64,000 bases of DNA from Fragilaria crotonensis (taxonomy: Eukaryota > Bacillariophyta > Fragilariophyceae > Fragilariales > Fragilariaceae): contig JAKSYS010000238.1 of assembly GCA_022925895.1 (NCBI GenBank), positions 1 through 64,000 on the forward strand, read 5' to 3'. Below, one piece after another: positions 33,950 through 45,500 of the stretch. A model generated the notes under the pieces. It was not told the origin of the DNA. It saw only the letters and a list, made by a program, of their open reading frames with translations, and made no database searches. The translations under genes and the position numbers were made by a program. Every line of letters begins with the position of its first letter. The first letter of the stretch is position 1.

Positions 33950-35715
33950 GTGATGTCCATTGCAAATACCTGGTAGCCTCGGATATGGGTTTCATTGCCA
34001 GGAGTAATGATGATGATCTCAGGAAACGATGGTCTCAACATAAACTTGAAAATGCATTTGAACACATTGCCTTTGCTGACCCTGAGCGTGGAATCTTTGG
34101 GGCCACTCCTGTGGAGACAATGCATGCATTTCGGAAAGGTGTCATCGAGAAAGTAACAAAACTTATATTGGACAGTCTTCCAGCATCCAAGAAGGCTGCC
34201 TTTGATGACCTTGCAATAGCATTTCACAAGTCTCATCGCCAAACCTACCGAAAGGAGTATCCATCAACAGATTTCAGCAATGGGGTAACAAATTTGACAA
34301 AGATAACTGCATCAGAACGCGTTGGCCTCGTTTTTGTTTGTCATCCTCTTCCAATATGAAGCAGGATGGCAAATGATCCAAACATGTCTTGAGAAAAGAA
34401 CAACTAAGAAGGTTCCTGAGGTCCTTGAAGTACTTGAATCTCTCCTTTGTTTCGATGCTTGGCTAAACCAGAGTCATTACTGGGAGACTACAAATCCAGC
34501 ACATGTTGCAAATGAAATGAAGAAACATCAGGATTCCATTCGCAATTTCATGGATATGTGCAAACAGTCCATTCCCTTGAAAGTTGAGGGAAAGGAGGAT
34601 GACAAGAAAAAGGGTAAGAAAAAGGAACCATCATAAGGAAGGAAGGACAGAAAAGCAATGCCGAGGATGCATGGAAGTTTCCGAAATTCCATGAGTTGTT
34701 ACACATTGTGGATGATATGTCTCGGTTTGGCTCTCCAGTGAACTTTGTGCACAGCGTCCAGAATCACTTCTAATTCCTGCTGCAAAGCACCCTGGGAGAC
34801 GGGCACAGAAGCGAATTGAGGGTTCTGCATATGAACTTCAGGCAGCCCAACGTTTAATGTACTCTTCATGATCGACACCACACACGCGCATATGGGAGCA
34901 ACCAGATGGTGATGCTGATGTACCCACAGCCACCATGATGATGAAACAACAAGGAATGGAATCTTTCAGAGCACCGGACAAGCAACATTTGGCTGTGTTT
35001 ATCGATTCAAATCGAGTAAACAAATTCAGTACAAAATTGAATGGGACACCAGAACTCACCGTGATTTACTTGCGCTTCCCCTGGAGTTGATTGACACCAT
35101 ACACACGCGCATATGGGAGCAACCAGATGGTGATGCTGATGTACCCGACAGCCACCATGATGATGAAACAAGGAATGGAATCTTTCACAGCACCGGACAA
35201 GCAACATTTGGCTGTGTTTATCGATTCAAATCGAGTAAACAAATTCAGTACAAAATTGAATGGGACACAGAACTCACCGTGATTTACTTGCTCTTCCCTG
35301 AGTTGATTGAGTTTCTTTGATTCCTTTAAGAATCCGACTCAATAACCTTTGTTCTGAATACAAACGAGATGTCCACACTTTCGATGTCATCCCTGCTATC
35401 AGTCCGATGGTCCCATACATGACTGGATGATAATTGACTTTGGGAACATGGGAAGTTTCCTGTCGTTTGGCTCTTGTAGTTGTTGTTGACTCACCTGAGG
35501 ATCCGGACGAGATACCAACTGGTTGTTCAATCCACAACAGAAGAAATTAAAGAACACGAGTCAACCCTGTTGAGAGAGTGGAAGTGGTCTCCAACATACC
35601 ACCTTGTCTCTGGAAACACTGTCGTGGCCCCTGTTTTGTTATATCCATCTCACACAACAGTTCCACAGTTCTTGAGACAAAACCATATACAGAGTGGGCA
35701 TCCAAATTCGCTTAG
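33950..35715 (+). pseudogene. Tn-3 transposase remnant, Plavaka/CACTA-like
   Basis: Coding starts immediately after the LINE-1 tail (CDVHCKYLVASDMGF), so the N-terminal half is missing. Blocks match the Tn-1 transposase: RGIFGATPVETMHAFRKGVI near 34090, KFHELLHIVDDMSRFGSP near 34685, a Gln/Ala helix near 34830, and RCHPCYQSDGPIHDWMII near 35385. The last corresponds to CHPNFRAKGYPWYDWALI of Tn-2. Several frame changes and an internal 221-bp duplication show it is broken. Confidence 0.65.
34869..35310. repeat. 221-bp tandem duplication in the Tn-3 transposase
   Basis: Copies lie at about 34869-35089 and 35090-35310. Both carry GCATATGGGAGCAACCAGAT and GATTCAAATCGAGTAAACAA and differ by a few small indels. 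Confidence 0.85.
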
Positions 35716-35818
35716 CTAGCTTGTTGCATCAAAGTACCTAAAGGAAACATGTTGCCATCGTCTGTTCGAGCCCTCACAATCTTTGGACCATCACCATCGG
35801 CTCGCTGCTTGTTTGAAT

Positions 35819-37671
35819 CTACCCAAAGAGTAAAACTTGCCTTCCTGTTGATGTCTGGGCCATCATAAAAAAGAGAGTTGCCTTCCGAAAGCTCACAAAC
35901 TCATTCTTCACAGTTGAGGTTGAGCAGCAATAATCCAAGGCCTCCTTGCAGAGAGGAATTGCAACCACTTCATTTGCATCATACACATACCCACTGTGAA
36001 TGGTAACTGCATGTGAACCATTTCCATCGGATTCATTGAGCACAGCCAATACCATTGTGTCCTTCATTTGATCTTGAAGAAGTTGCCAATCAAACATGTG
36101 TGGTCTCTTCAGAACTTTTCGGGTGATCCATGTAGGCAGCTGAGTTTCAGCAAACTGTCCCACCTTTCGAATGGCATCAACAGTACCTCCTCTTAGGTGA
36201 CTTTCACCAAAATGGTTAATGGATTTGGCAGCATTATCAAAGCCAATTGCATATAAAGCACTGGCCAATGACTTTGAAACACAAAGATCTTCACCTTCGG
36301 ATTGTACAAAGTGCACCTGGGGTGCTTCAGGAACCTGCAGCTTGGGATATTCATGCAAATGTGATTCTTTGAAATCGCCCACTGGTATGTCAACAAATCC
36401 ACACCTCATACGCTTGACCTCCTCCAAGAATCCTGTCTTAAATTGTTTCACAAAGTCTTCATCAGTTCGAATGGGCTGTGTTTCTCCATGAAAGATGACC
36501 TCCCAGTAACCAGGGGCCTGTATCTGCTTCATATGTTTACCCCCTGGTGAGTCACTGTTGCTCCTTAAGGACCTTTTCGACTGAGGATCAAACACCCATT
36601 GTGTCTGTGGGTGAACGTATTGCAGCTTATGTACCTTTTTAGTATGAATGAGGATGGTTTCCCCTTCAGGAACAGGTACAAATCCATCCGTGTTTCCAAG
36701 GTTAATGACATGTTGGATTACCCCTTTTGCATAATCCGCATCCTTGATCCAGTCTTTGGAAACAGCAATTTTTTCTTCCTTCATTTCCAACTTTCCTTCT
36801 TTTGTCTTAACATTGTAAACCAAAAGTGCAACAAAGGTATCTTCACGTGGGTTGTACTTGAGGCCATGCACCATGGCCTCAGTGCCAAATGTCCATTCCA
36901 ATTCAAATGCCCTTTTGAATTTCTTCCTTTCCTTCTTCATAAACTTTATTTCTTTTGTGTACTGCTCTCTGTAATCATCCTTCATCTTTTTCTTCTTACA
37001 TCCATCAATTTTTCTTTGCATCTCGGCCCGCTTCTTTTCCACATTCATCAGGTGATCTTTGGTAGAGCTCCAACCCCAGTACAAAAATCTGTCCTCCACA
37101 AATTTGTTCATTGCCTCTTCATCCCTCAGAAGCACTGATCGATCTTTCTCATCTCCTTTCTTTCGCCACTTTTTTCTAAATTTCTCAACTTCATTGTCTG
37201 ATACCAATGTTTTGTACCTACTTTCTCCAAAAGGTAATTTCGGGCATTCATCAGGTACATGAATGTCTCCATAACCATACGTACGAGGAGGCCCACCTTT
37301 CCATACCCTGCTTGCTCGGGGAAGCTTAGCAGGATCATTCCACCAGGCTTCGTTGAGATCAATATCTTCTTCCTGTTGTTCAGGTCCATCAGCAGATCCA
37401 GATGGTTTGAAATCGGCAACATCCTCCTCTGATGGCAAACTCCGTTCATTGGCATTTGGCGAAACATCCTCCCTGGAAGAAACATCCTCCAACGTAACAC
37501 TGTCGTCCTGTGAGATCACACAGTCTTCCTCTGCGGCATTGGATGGTACTGGCACCAGGGCCACGTGAAAGTCTGAAGTTCCAACTTCAGACTTCCGTAA
37601 CAGGGATCCATCAAATGATTTGAATTCTGACGTTTTGGCACTGTGACGTGTTGAAATTCTGCAATGCGATC
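35819..37671 (-). CDS. Papain/OTU-like cysteine protease candidate of Tn-3
   Basis: A long uninterrupted frame is open from about 37671, with about 580 residues after the first GTG at 37564. No ATG precedes the body, so the start may be in an upstream exon. The N-terminal third is acidic. A Lys-rich coiled segment follows (residues about 170-250), and a C-terminal domain has DLCVSKSLASALYAIG (Cys near 36280) and then SHAVTIHSGYVYDANE near 35990. Cys, His and Asp/Asn in that order fit a papain-fold peptidase such as OTU or C39. The exact family is not recognised. It lies directly downstream of the Ulp1-like gene on the same strand, and the two might form one transcript. Confidence 0.45.
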
Positions 37672-37788
37672 AAACAGCAAAACCACTGTGCTTTCATCGC
37701 ATGCAAGTAGGAAATGGAAGCCGAATCAACCCTTTTAAACAGTTTTGTGAATATTCCTGTGGAAAACAGCAAATGTGCTCCTTCGATT

Positions 37789-40033
37789 TCACATCAGTTG
37801 ACATCTGATTTCCATGCGATCGTCTAAACATTTCGTTGTACGCTGCAACTCCTCTTGAGTCCCAATGATATCTCGGAGAATTATTGCAATTGCAGCTATA
37901 ATCCCAATCCCACAGCTATGGCCATCTTCTTGCAGGGGAAGAACATCATTATCCAACACCCTCAATGCAGGGAATGTATTGGTGCCCTTCATTTGCCCAA
38001 AAGGTTCGTCCGAACGGACTGAGCCACTTCATCTTGTTTGGAGTGCTGCTATCATTTGCACTGTTTTTCCTTTGCTCCTGGTAACTGAAGGCAAGGTTCA
38101 GGAACCAGACAACACCGACATTGTTTGGAATTTTTCTCGTGCCGGAGGGATGAAGACTGCAATAGCGAAAAAACATGTCCGGAGGCATGATACATCATCC
38201 GTGGCAGCCACAACGCTCCAGCATTGAAAACAAATGTTGCCCCCAATGATCGTTGCTGAGATTCGTAGGAAACACAATCAACCTTTTCTGCAGAAGCCCT
38301 GGATAGAACAACAGGACTTCCTTCACAACACGATTCATTTGGTCATCATACTTCTGGTAAAGTTCTTCCTTAGAACTTCCATACCTTTTTTTCACAAGGG
38401 CAAGACATTCTGCATGATCGGCTCCATTGGCTACCATCAAGTCGTTTTCGTACTTCTTTGCAGATAGATGACGTTGAAGACGTCCAAAGCAACCTTGAAT
38501 TACCTGCATGTCGTCAAAAGACAGGATTGCAACTGATGTGTGATACCTGCCATCCCTCATGAGGAGTGAAGTCATCATTTGCAGCTCACGGGTGGCCATC
38601 CAAGTTTTCCCACCACTTTTGCTATGATCGAGCCTTTCCTGTGATCCCATTCTCCAAAACCACGCAACTGGTCAGGCAGAACCAGGTCACCAAATGGTGG
38701 TGGAAGAAGGTTGTTCAAATAGTCCAGACCGGTAAATGCCTCTTCCAGATCTGCATTTGTCAGCAATGCTCCACTTGCAACATCATCTTGGAGATCGATT
38801 GTTGATGAAGGGTATTGGCACCATACAAATGTTTTTCTGGTGTTGCTACCATCATTCCGTGCACTGACTGTCTCATTGTTGCTCTGCACAATCTCCAAAA
38901 CATCACTGCTCACGAGGGAAGGGGAACCACCACTGATTTTGCGACTATATTGATCTTGCTTTCTTCCTCTGACTCAACAACAGCACGCGGGGAACCATCA
39001 TTTGTTGCACTGATCACATCACTGTTGCTTTCAACAACCTCGACAGCAGCACTGTTAGCAGCACTGTTCAAAAGGGAACCGGAAGAAAGTTTCATCAGAG
39101 GGATAATGCAGTGCTCCTCAGACTCTGGTACAATCCATGCAAATCCACCTGTGGTCTCGTCCATTAAGGTGTCGGCAATTGTCTTGGGAAGAAACTCAAT
39201 GCCAGTTGTGTCTTGAGATTGATTTGACGGAACCCACAGGCTTGGTAGAATTCCTTTGGCTCGTCATGGGGACACTGCAAGTAGATGTCCACACCATGTA
39301 GGCTCTCCTGACATTGTGACAGCTCACGGTGAGACAATAATAAAAAGTTGAATGCTTGATGAGCATTACTAACATCAGACGCCCAAACCCTTGCCGTCTC
39401 CAGGATGTAAGACCGGATGGCTTCCGTGATTCAGATTCTGCAATCAACAGCCAAAGCACCAACGACGCACCAACTTCATCTCCAATTCCACTTCGAAATG
39501 TAATGCATGCAATAACAACAGAGTCTTGGCACCCTATGACAGATTTCTTGAAGGGGTCATCTTCTTTCCAAGAGGACGCCCCACAATCATTATTGATGGA
39601 TCAGAATTCACAGCACAATCGATAGAGCTCAAATCAGCTTCTGTAGAATTGAATGATGTGCTGTAGAATTGCCTTGCAGCTTCTGTCGCCCACTTAAACC
39701 TTGTCGCCTCAGCTTTGTTTGTTTGGACACGTGTGGGGTACAACGTAACTACCTTGAATTGCCAAATTTCATTGGAGTCCTCTCTTTGTTCTGAGTCATA
39801 ATCTTGACAACGGGAGGTCTTGAAACCAAGAGCTGAACATGTGTAGTGGAAACTCTGAAACAGCACGAGCGGGTGATGATAAAAGACTCGAACTTGCGAT
39901 CTGAATTGTTTATTGACCTTTGTTCCTGGAGGTGGTGTGAATTCATCCATACCATCACGGAACAGGTACGCCTTATCCATAGGGACTCCTCCTTGCTGAC
40001 GAGAGACAGGGGACAGTGATGGAACCTCTGCCA
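37789..40033 (-). pseudogene. Ulp1/C48-like protease gene with GNAT-like N-terminal part
   Basis: It starts at ATG near 40033 (MAEVPSLSPVSRQQGG). The N-terminal part, to about 39200, contains SVVIACITFR, then HGVDIYLQCPHDEPKEFYQ and ACGF. This is the sheet and FY-x-x-CGF end typical of GNAT acetyltransferases, but the acetyl-CoA loop is not clear. A Ser/Glu-rich linker follows (38910-39160). The C-terminal part has FPTNLSNDHWG near 38245 and LPLQEDGHSCGIGI near 37915, the His-Trp and Gln/Asp-to-Cys-Gly motifs of Ulp1-type SUMO peptidases. Blocks lie in about four different frames, so the gene is broken, interrupted by introns, or mis-assembled. Confidence 0.55.
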
Positions 40034-40419
40034 TTTTGTTGGTTGAAATATGAATAATCCTCCAACTGGTGTGCGTGTATACAACTCTTGAGCATGCGAA
40101 CAGACAACTGACAAAGAACCAATACCGTAGATCAATCTGGTTTGATTCACTCAAATCAATGAGAATCTCGCAGATGACCGAATATTGGATTCTAGATGAC
40201 AAATTGCCTTACAAACTCAATCGAAGCACGCACACAAGACGAAGTACTTATTCCTCAATTAACAACAAAATGAGAAGCACAACACTTGTCGACAAGGATC
40301 CTAATTATGAAAGGAGAAGAAGAGGAGGATGTGAGATTGAAAGCTGGAAAATACAATCATGTGCAATGACACAACGTCAACAAGAAAGACTGGAGTACAG
40401 TACCAGCACAATGTTGTAC
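40034..40419. other. Upstream region of the Ulp1-like gene
   Basis: No gene is seen. An open plus-strand frame (40069-40467) is antisense and low in family character. The region presumably includes the promoter of the minus-strand gene. Confidence 0.4.
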
Positions 40420-41145
40420 GGAAGCCTCCAAGGTACTGTCGTGGTGCGAACTCGTCCCAGTACTTGACAGTACCATGAGTACAGTACGTAGACAATGGTA
40501 CAGGCACAACAGGAGTACCTCAACAAATCAATCAGTTGCTCACAATGATGGAAAACGACGATTCAACACAACATTCTTGTGTTGATAGGACAAAACAATC
40601 AAAACTCACGAACAAGAACGACAGTTAAGTGCCCTTGTTAGTGGAAAGGAAGAAGAAGCAAAGGGCAAGGGGACAAGCACAGAATGAAACATTCAATGCG
40701 GTGTTGGGCATGACACCAAGTTGTGACATCGACAACCGTACAGCAGGCACAAGGTAGTATTGTAATAAACCGTAGGCCCACCAAGGTACTGTCATACTCC
40801 CAGTACTTGATAGCAACATGTGTACAGTACGTAGACAACAGTACATGCACAAGGTAGTGTTGTACCGTAGCCTCCAAGGTACTGTCGTATTCCCAGTACT
40901 TGGCAGTACCATAAGTACGGTACGTAGACCACGGTACAGGCGCGACGTAGTGTATTACCGTAGCTCCAAGGTACTGTCGACTCCCAGTACTTGGCAGCAC
41001 CCTAAGTACGGTAGGTAGACGACTGTACAGGCGCGACGTAGTGTATCACCGTAACCTCCAAGGTACTGTCGTGCGAACTCGTCCCAGTACTTGACTGCAC
41101 CCTGAGCACCGTACGTAGACAACGGTACTGGCACAACGGGAGTAC
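40420..41145. repeat. Minisatellite of about 90-bp units inside a larger duplication
   Basis: Five copies share CTCCAAGGTACTGTCG, CCCAGTACTTG and GTACGTAGAC, starting near 40424, 40788, 40868, 40964 and 41054. Copies 1 and 5 also share ACTCGTCCCAGTACTTGAC and the flank GGAGTACCTCA. Sequence after them (40640-40735 and 41258-41345) again matches, including GGGCATGACACCAAGT. A block of roughly 300 bp was therefore duplicated around the array. Confidence 0.8.
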
Positions 41146-41750
41146 CTCAAAACTCATTCGACCATCACCATGATGGAAACATTCAATCAACACAACAATC
41201 AACACGAAAAAAGCACATTTGCAGTCTTACCACTTAAGACGGCAATGTCTTGTGGGTGGGAAAGGACGAAGAAGGAGCGAAGATGCCAAATAATGGAGCA
41301 TCAATGTGGTGTCGGGCATGACACCAAGTGGTGGAGTGCTCAACGAACGAAGTGTGAGATGTGACACTTCCCGCAAAAAAAATCACGTACGATTCTACTA
41401 AAGATAATACTGTGGCTGAAAAAGAATTAATTCCTTGTAGAAATATACAGCATGCACTGGTATTGGTGCCAAAGAATTAATCAGTACATACTATCGCCTA
41501 CAATTCTACGGTTTGTTGTTGAAAACACAAGATCACGTAGTACGTAGCATAGTGTCATAGGAGTACTCGCATGCTATAGTAATGAAAGTACCGTACACAG
41601 TACCACACTACCATACACACAGACCACGCCGTAGCTACCATACTGTACACCACCGCACCATACTAAACGTACTGTAGCAGGCACCGAACACCATGCACCA
41701 TGCACCAGACACGCCCATAGCTACTTGTACAACGTACAATGTACAGCGTA
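41146..41750. other. Non-coding spacer before Tn-2
   Basis: No gene is seen. It holds the second copy of the minisatellite flank, then AT-rich sequence and a run rich in GTAC and CCATAC words. Confidence 0.5.
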
Positions 41751-41763
41751 CATCAGGGAGTGC
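41751..41763 (+). repeat. Probable left end of Tn-2
   Basis: CATCAGGGAGTGC follows TA and matches the first 13 bases of Tn-1 at about 10 positions. Spacing to the accessory gene supports it. The right partner is missing, so it is unproven. Confidence 0.45.
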
Positions 41764-42073
41764 AAATCTCTGATTTGTACATCTTAATTTACAAGACTTT
41801 GTAAATGTTTCTGTGATGTTTTACCGAATGTTTCTTATATTCATATTTCCAAGTTTCTACTTTTTTATTTACAATTCAAAATTAATATGTACAAAATGTA
41901 GAGAAATATTGGTTATGTCGTACTCAGTTTTATTCATAGTTGATTGAGAAATATTCACAACTTCTTCTTCGGTTTCAGCTTGCTGCTACGACCAATTCTG
42001 GGGGGTTGCAATCTGTTTCAGTGCTGTACTGTGCGTTATTGTTTCTAAAGTTCTACTACCAGGTATCACGAAC

Positions 42074-42168
42074 CTACACGGCTTCTTGAACTCTGTCGAC
42101 ATCATCTTCTTCAGGAGCTGGTGGTTGCAGTTGTTGATGCTGTGCATGGGCGATCAGGAGCTGCATAT
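42074..42168 (-). pseudogene. C-terminal end of the Tn-2 accessory gene
   Basis: It encodes MQLLIAHAQHQQLQPP and an acidic tail ending RVQEAV. It corresponds to the QLLAFC region of the Tn-1 protein and is separated from the rest of the gene by Copia C. Confidence 0.55.
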
Positions 42169-42173
42169 TGAAT

Positions 42174-42576
42174 TGTGAGACCCTCCCTAGTACGGCGGCT
42201 CCACAAACAGTGACTCGCTTGGGAGTCGGGTTAGGACAAAGCCGTCGCAATGAAGAGGAACGAACGCAGAAGCAAGAAGGCACGACGCGTGGCGATGTCG
42301 ATATCGAACGTGTGATGGGTGATGTGTTGGCGTTCGTGTTGTGGCTAAGTATATCCTTCGGCCTCTTCACCCTTACGATCAAATGGACCGGCAAGAATGC
42401 GATTGAGGGAATAAAGGATTATATTAGAAGTTGTGTGCCGATGGAGTACATCGGCCTTAAGCTAAATTAGTCGGAGTTGCGCATTTGATAGCGCATCAGC
42501 ATCGACCGTAGATAGTCGACCGTGCGCAGTAGACAGTAGCACGGTGTCATGGAGATATATAGAATATGCACTGACA
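42174..42576 (-). repeat. Copia C 3' LTR
   Basis: This is the 403-bp partner of 48995-49397, with about one difference along its length. Confidence 0.93.
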
Positions 42577-45500
42577 CACTCCCATTGTGAGCATAGGTCG
42601 CAATGAGCAAACAGAAGTGCATCGGGAAGAGAAGAGAGATTAGGGCGACATTGGTGCCCAGGGAGCGCCATAGTGACCCATGAGACGACGGACATGACGA
42701 TGGTGCAAGGTGGAGCCGAGTGACTTTGTCAAGGAGTCCGCAGAATTGACGACGCCAGGGATATGAGAGAGAACAATTTCTCCATTAGCCTTCCATTCTT
42801 GCAGAGCGAAGTGCTGAATGTCGATATGGCGCGCACGTGGCGTTGGACGACTTGCGTTCACCATGAGGATGGCAGCGGCGTTATCTTCAAACAGGGTCGT
42901 CGGTTCGAGCTGTGGATAACCGAGTTCGAGAAGTATGGACCGCAAGTATTTCGCAATCTTGGCGGCGTGAACGGCAGCGAGGAATTCCGCCTCAGTGGAA
43001 CTCGTGGAGACCGTCGATTGTATCTTGGATTTATACGCCAAGGGACCACCGCCGAGCATGAAAACGAGACCGGTGATTGAGCGACGTGTAGTCAGATCGG
43101 TAGCGTGCGCGGCATCCACGTATCCGGCGAGTTCGGTAGGCGACTGTGGTTGCGGGAAAACAGGGAGAGATGGATCGGATGGCAGAGGTTGGAAAACGCC
43201 GGGCGGAAGCGATGTAATGAGAGTGCGTCGCCAATAGAACAAACCCCAATTTTTCGTCATACGAAGATATCGCGCTACGCGTCGTAGGGCATCGTAGTGG
43301 ACTTTAGCCGGATGATCGGAGAAACGAGCGAGCGTTGTGACTGCATATCCAATGTCCGGTCGAGCGACGACATATGCGTAAATTAACGCGCCCAGGACAC
43401 TTCGGTAGGAAAACCCAGCAGCCGTTTCAAGGTCACGGGATTCGGCAGTGTCATCACGAGGCGCAGTGGCGTAATCATCAAACATTTGTTGTGTTGTTGA
43501 TGCGGCAAGAGGTTCAATTGGCTTCTCGTCAGCCTCACGTGATCCGGAAGATGACCAACCATAGTGCGCGAGCAGTTTGTCGATGTAAGACTCGCATGTG
43601 ATCTTGATATATCGATCACATTGTTCGACGTCGACGCCATTGAAAGAATCCAAAACACCTTCGTCACGAAGATCGATACCGTCCTCAGAGCAGATGATGC
43701 GCACAAGGTCTCTGATCGCGTCGGGATTGACACAACCGATGGCCAAGTCATCGACTTGGCGACAGATGAGCATGCGATGGCCTTTGTAGACGCCTTGGTA
43801 GAGACTTCGCTCATGGGTTGTTGAAGTGAAGCCATGACGAGCGATGACGGAATTCACAAACTTCTCCCAAAGCGCGCCAGATTCCGGATGACCTTGAAGG
43901 GCATGTTGGACAGGGAGCACCATGTCACGAGAGATGGCAACCTCGTATCGAGCAAGATACCAATCGGCATACTGGTCGTCGATGACAACGAAAGTCGGTT
44001 GATTCGGTGGCGGTGAGTTCGCGTATGCGTTCGTTGCATCCACTTTTAAACTGACGAAGCCCTCGTGGGCACACAAGGCAAAGAAAAGACGCATGCAAGG
44101 TTGTTCGATACAACTAGAGTAGGTGTTAGCCAACTTTAGTTGAGGTGCCGCACGAGGGGATCCGTCGCAACAGTTTCTCGCCTTGCGAGTGCCATCACCT
44201 TTGATGGCGTAGTTCCAATGTTGACGAAGGACAATCGCATCTTTTGGTGCGGGGACAGGGGCACCATACATTTCCTGCTTTGCCATTGAGTCAAGCTGTT
44301 TGAATTCAGCAGCTTGCCACTCTTTCCAATTGGGAAGACGTCGGAGTTTACGTCGCGTGAAACTCCCAAGGCCTTGTTCTTCGGATGTTCCATGAGTCGT
44401 TGTGTTGAGCGATCGCAGCAGAAGCTGTACATGGTCATCATCGAGTTCGTCGGTATTGTCATGACGAGCGACATCATTGTCGATGGACTCTGCCGTCGAA
44501 GGTGAAGAGTTGATCGACGAGATGGTACGAAGCTGATCAACCGACAGATGAAGCGGCTGGTCGAGATGTCGATCGGTGACGGGGATGTATCGGTCGGGAG
44601 CGAACACGATCTTGAAGGACGGTGCGTCGGAAGCCACAGCGGCGTGGAGAGCATCCAGGATGGACGCCGCGGTGAACACGGCCACGTCGTTGATTGAACG
44701 ACGAAGGCGCCGATATACTTTCGACGAACATTTCGGATCCGAGAGGCAGTGGTGTTTGGTATTACTCCAGAGACAAAGCCTCGTTTCCGAATATGACATT
44801 CTTTGATCTCGAAGCCGAGGCTGGGATGCTCACAAGAAATGTGAGGGGACAGTTCATCGAGGCGGTCGAAAGGATCGTCGGAAACATCCAAGTTGAGGAG
44901 CGGGAGGTCTAAACGATCAGGTTCGATGACGCCATCGTCGGCCAGGTTCCGTAGAAGCTTTACGTTCGGAGGCGGCTCACTAAGATCGTTCATTCCTTCG
45001 TCGAAGCGCGCATGGGTGGCAGTCTTGACGGTTGAGCTGGCAAGGTCGAAGTAGTACATGACCTTCAGGGAGCGCGAGTAGCCAAGGAAGGTGCCGAGTC
45101 GAGAGTTGGGAACGACGCGACCGTAGCGAGCGGTTGTTGGGCGCACGTGCATACGACATCCGAATGTCCGAAGCTTTGCCAGGTTGGGGAGCGGAGCGCC
45201 ACACATTTCGTATGGGCTCGACGGTCGGTCGCCATGGGGAACAAAGTTGTAGAGTCGGATGTAATGGTAGAATGCATATGGCCAGAAGTTTGGTTGTAGA
45301 TTCGCGCCAGAAAGCATGGCACGAAGTGCATCGCCGATTGTCTGGTGTGGTCGTTCGCCAGGTCCATTTTGGTGTGACGAGTCGGGACCAGTAAGCTCAA
45401 CTGCGTAGCCAAAGTTCGCAAAGGTACGGTGAATGTCGCGACATTTGCCGAGTTCGCCACCCCCCATCCATGCGAACATACTTGTCTGGACAATTAGGAG

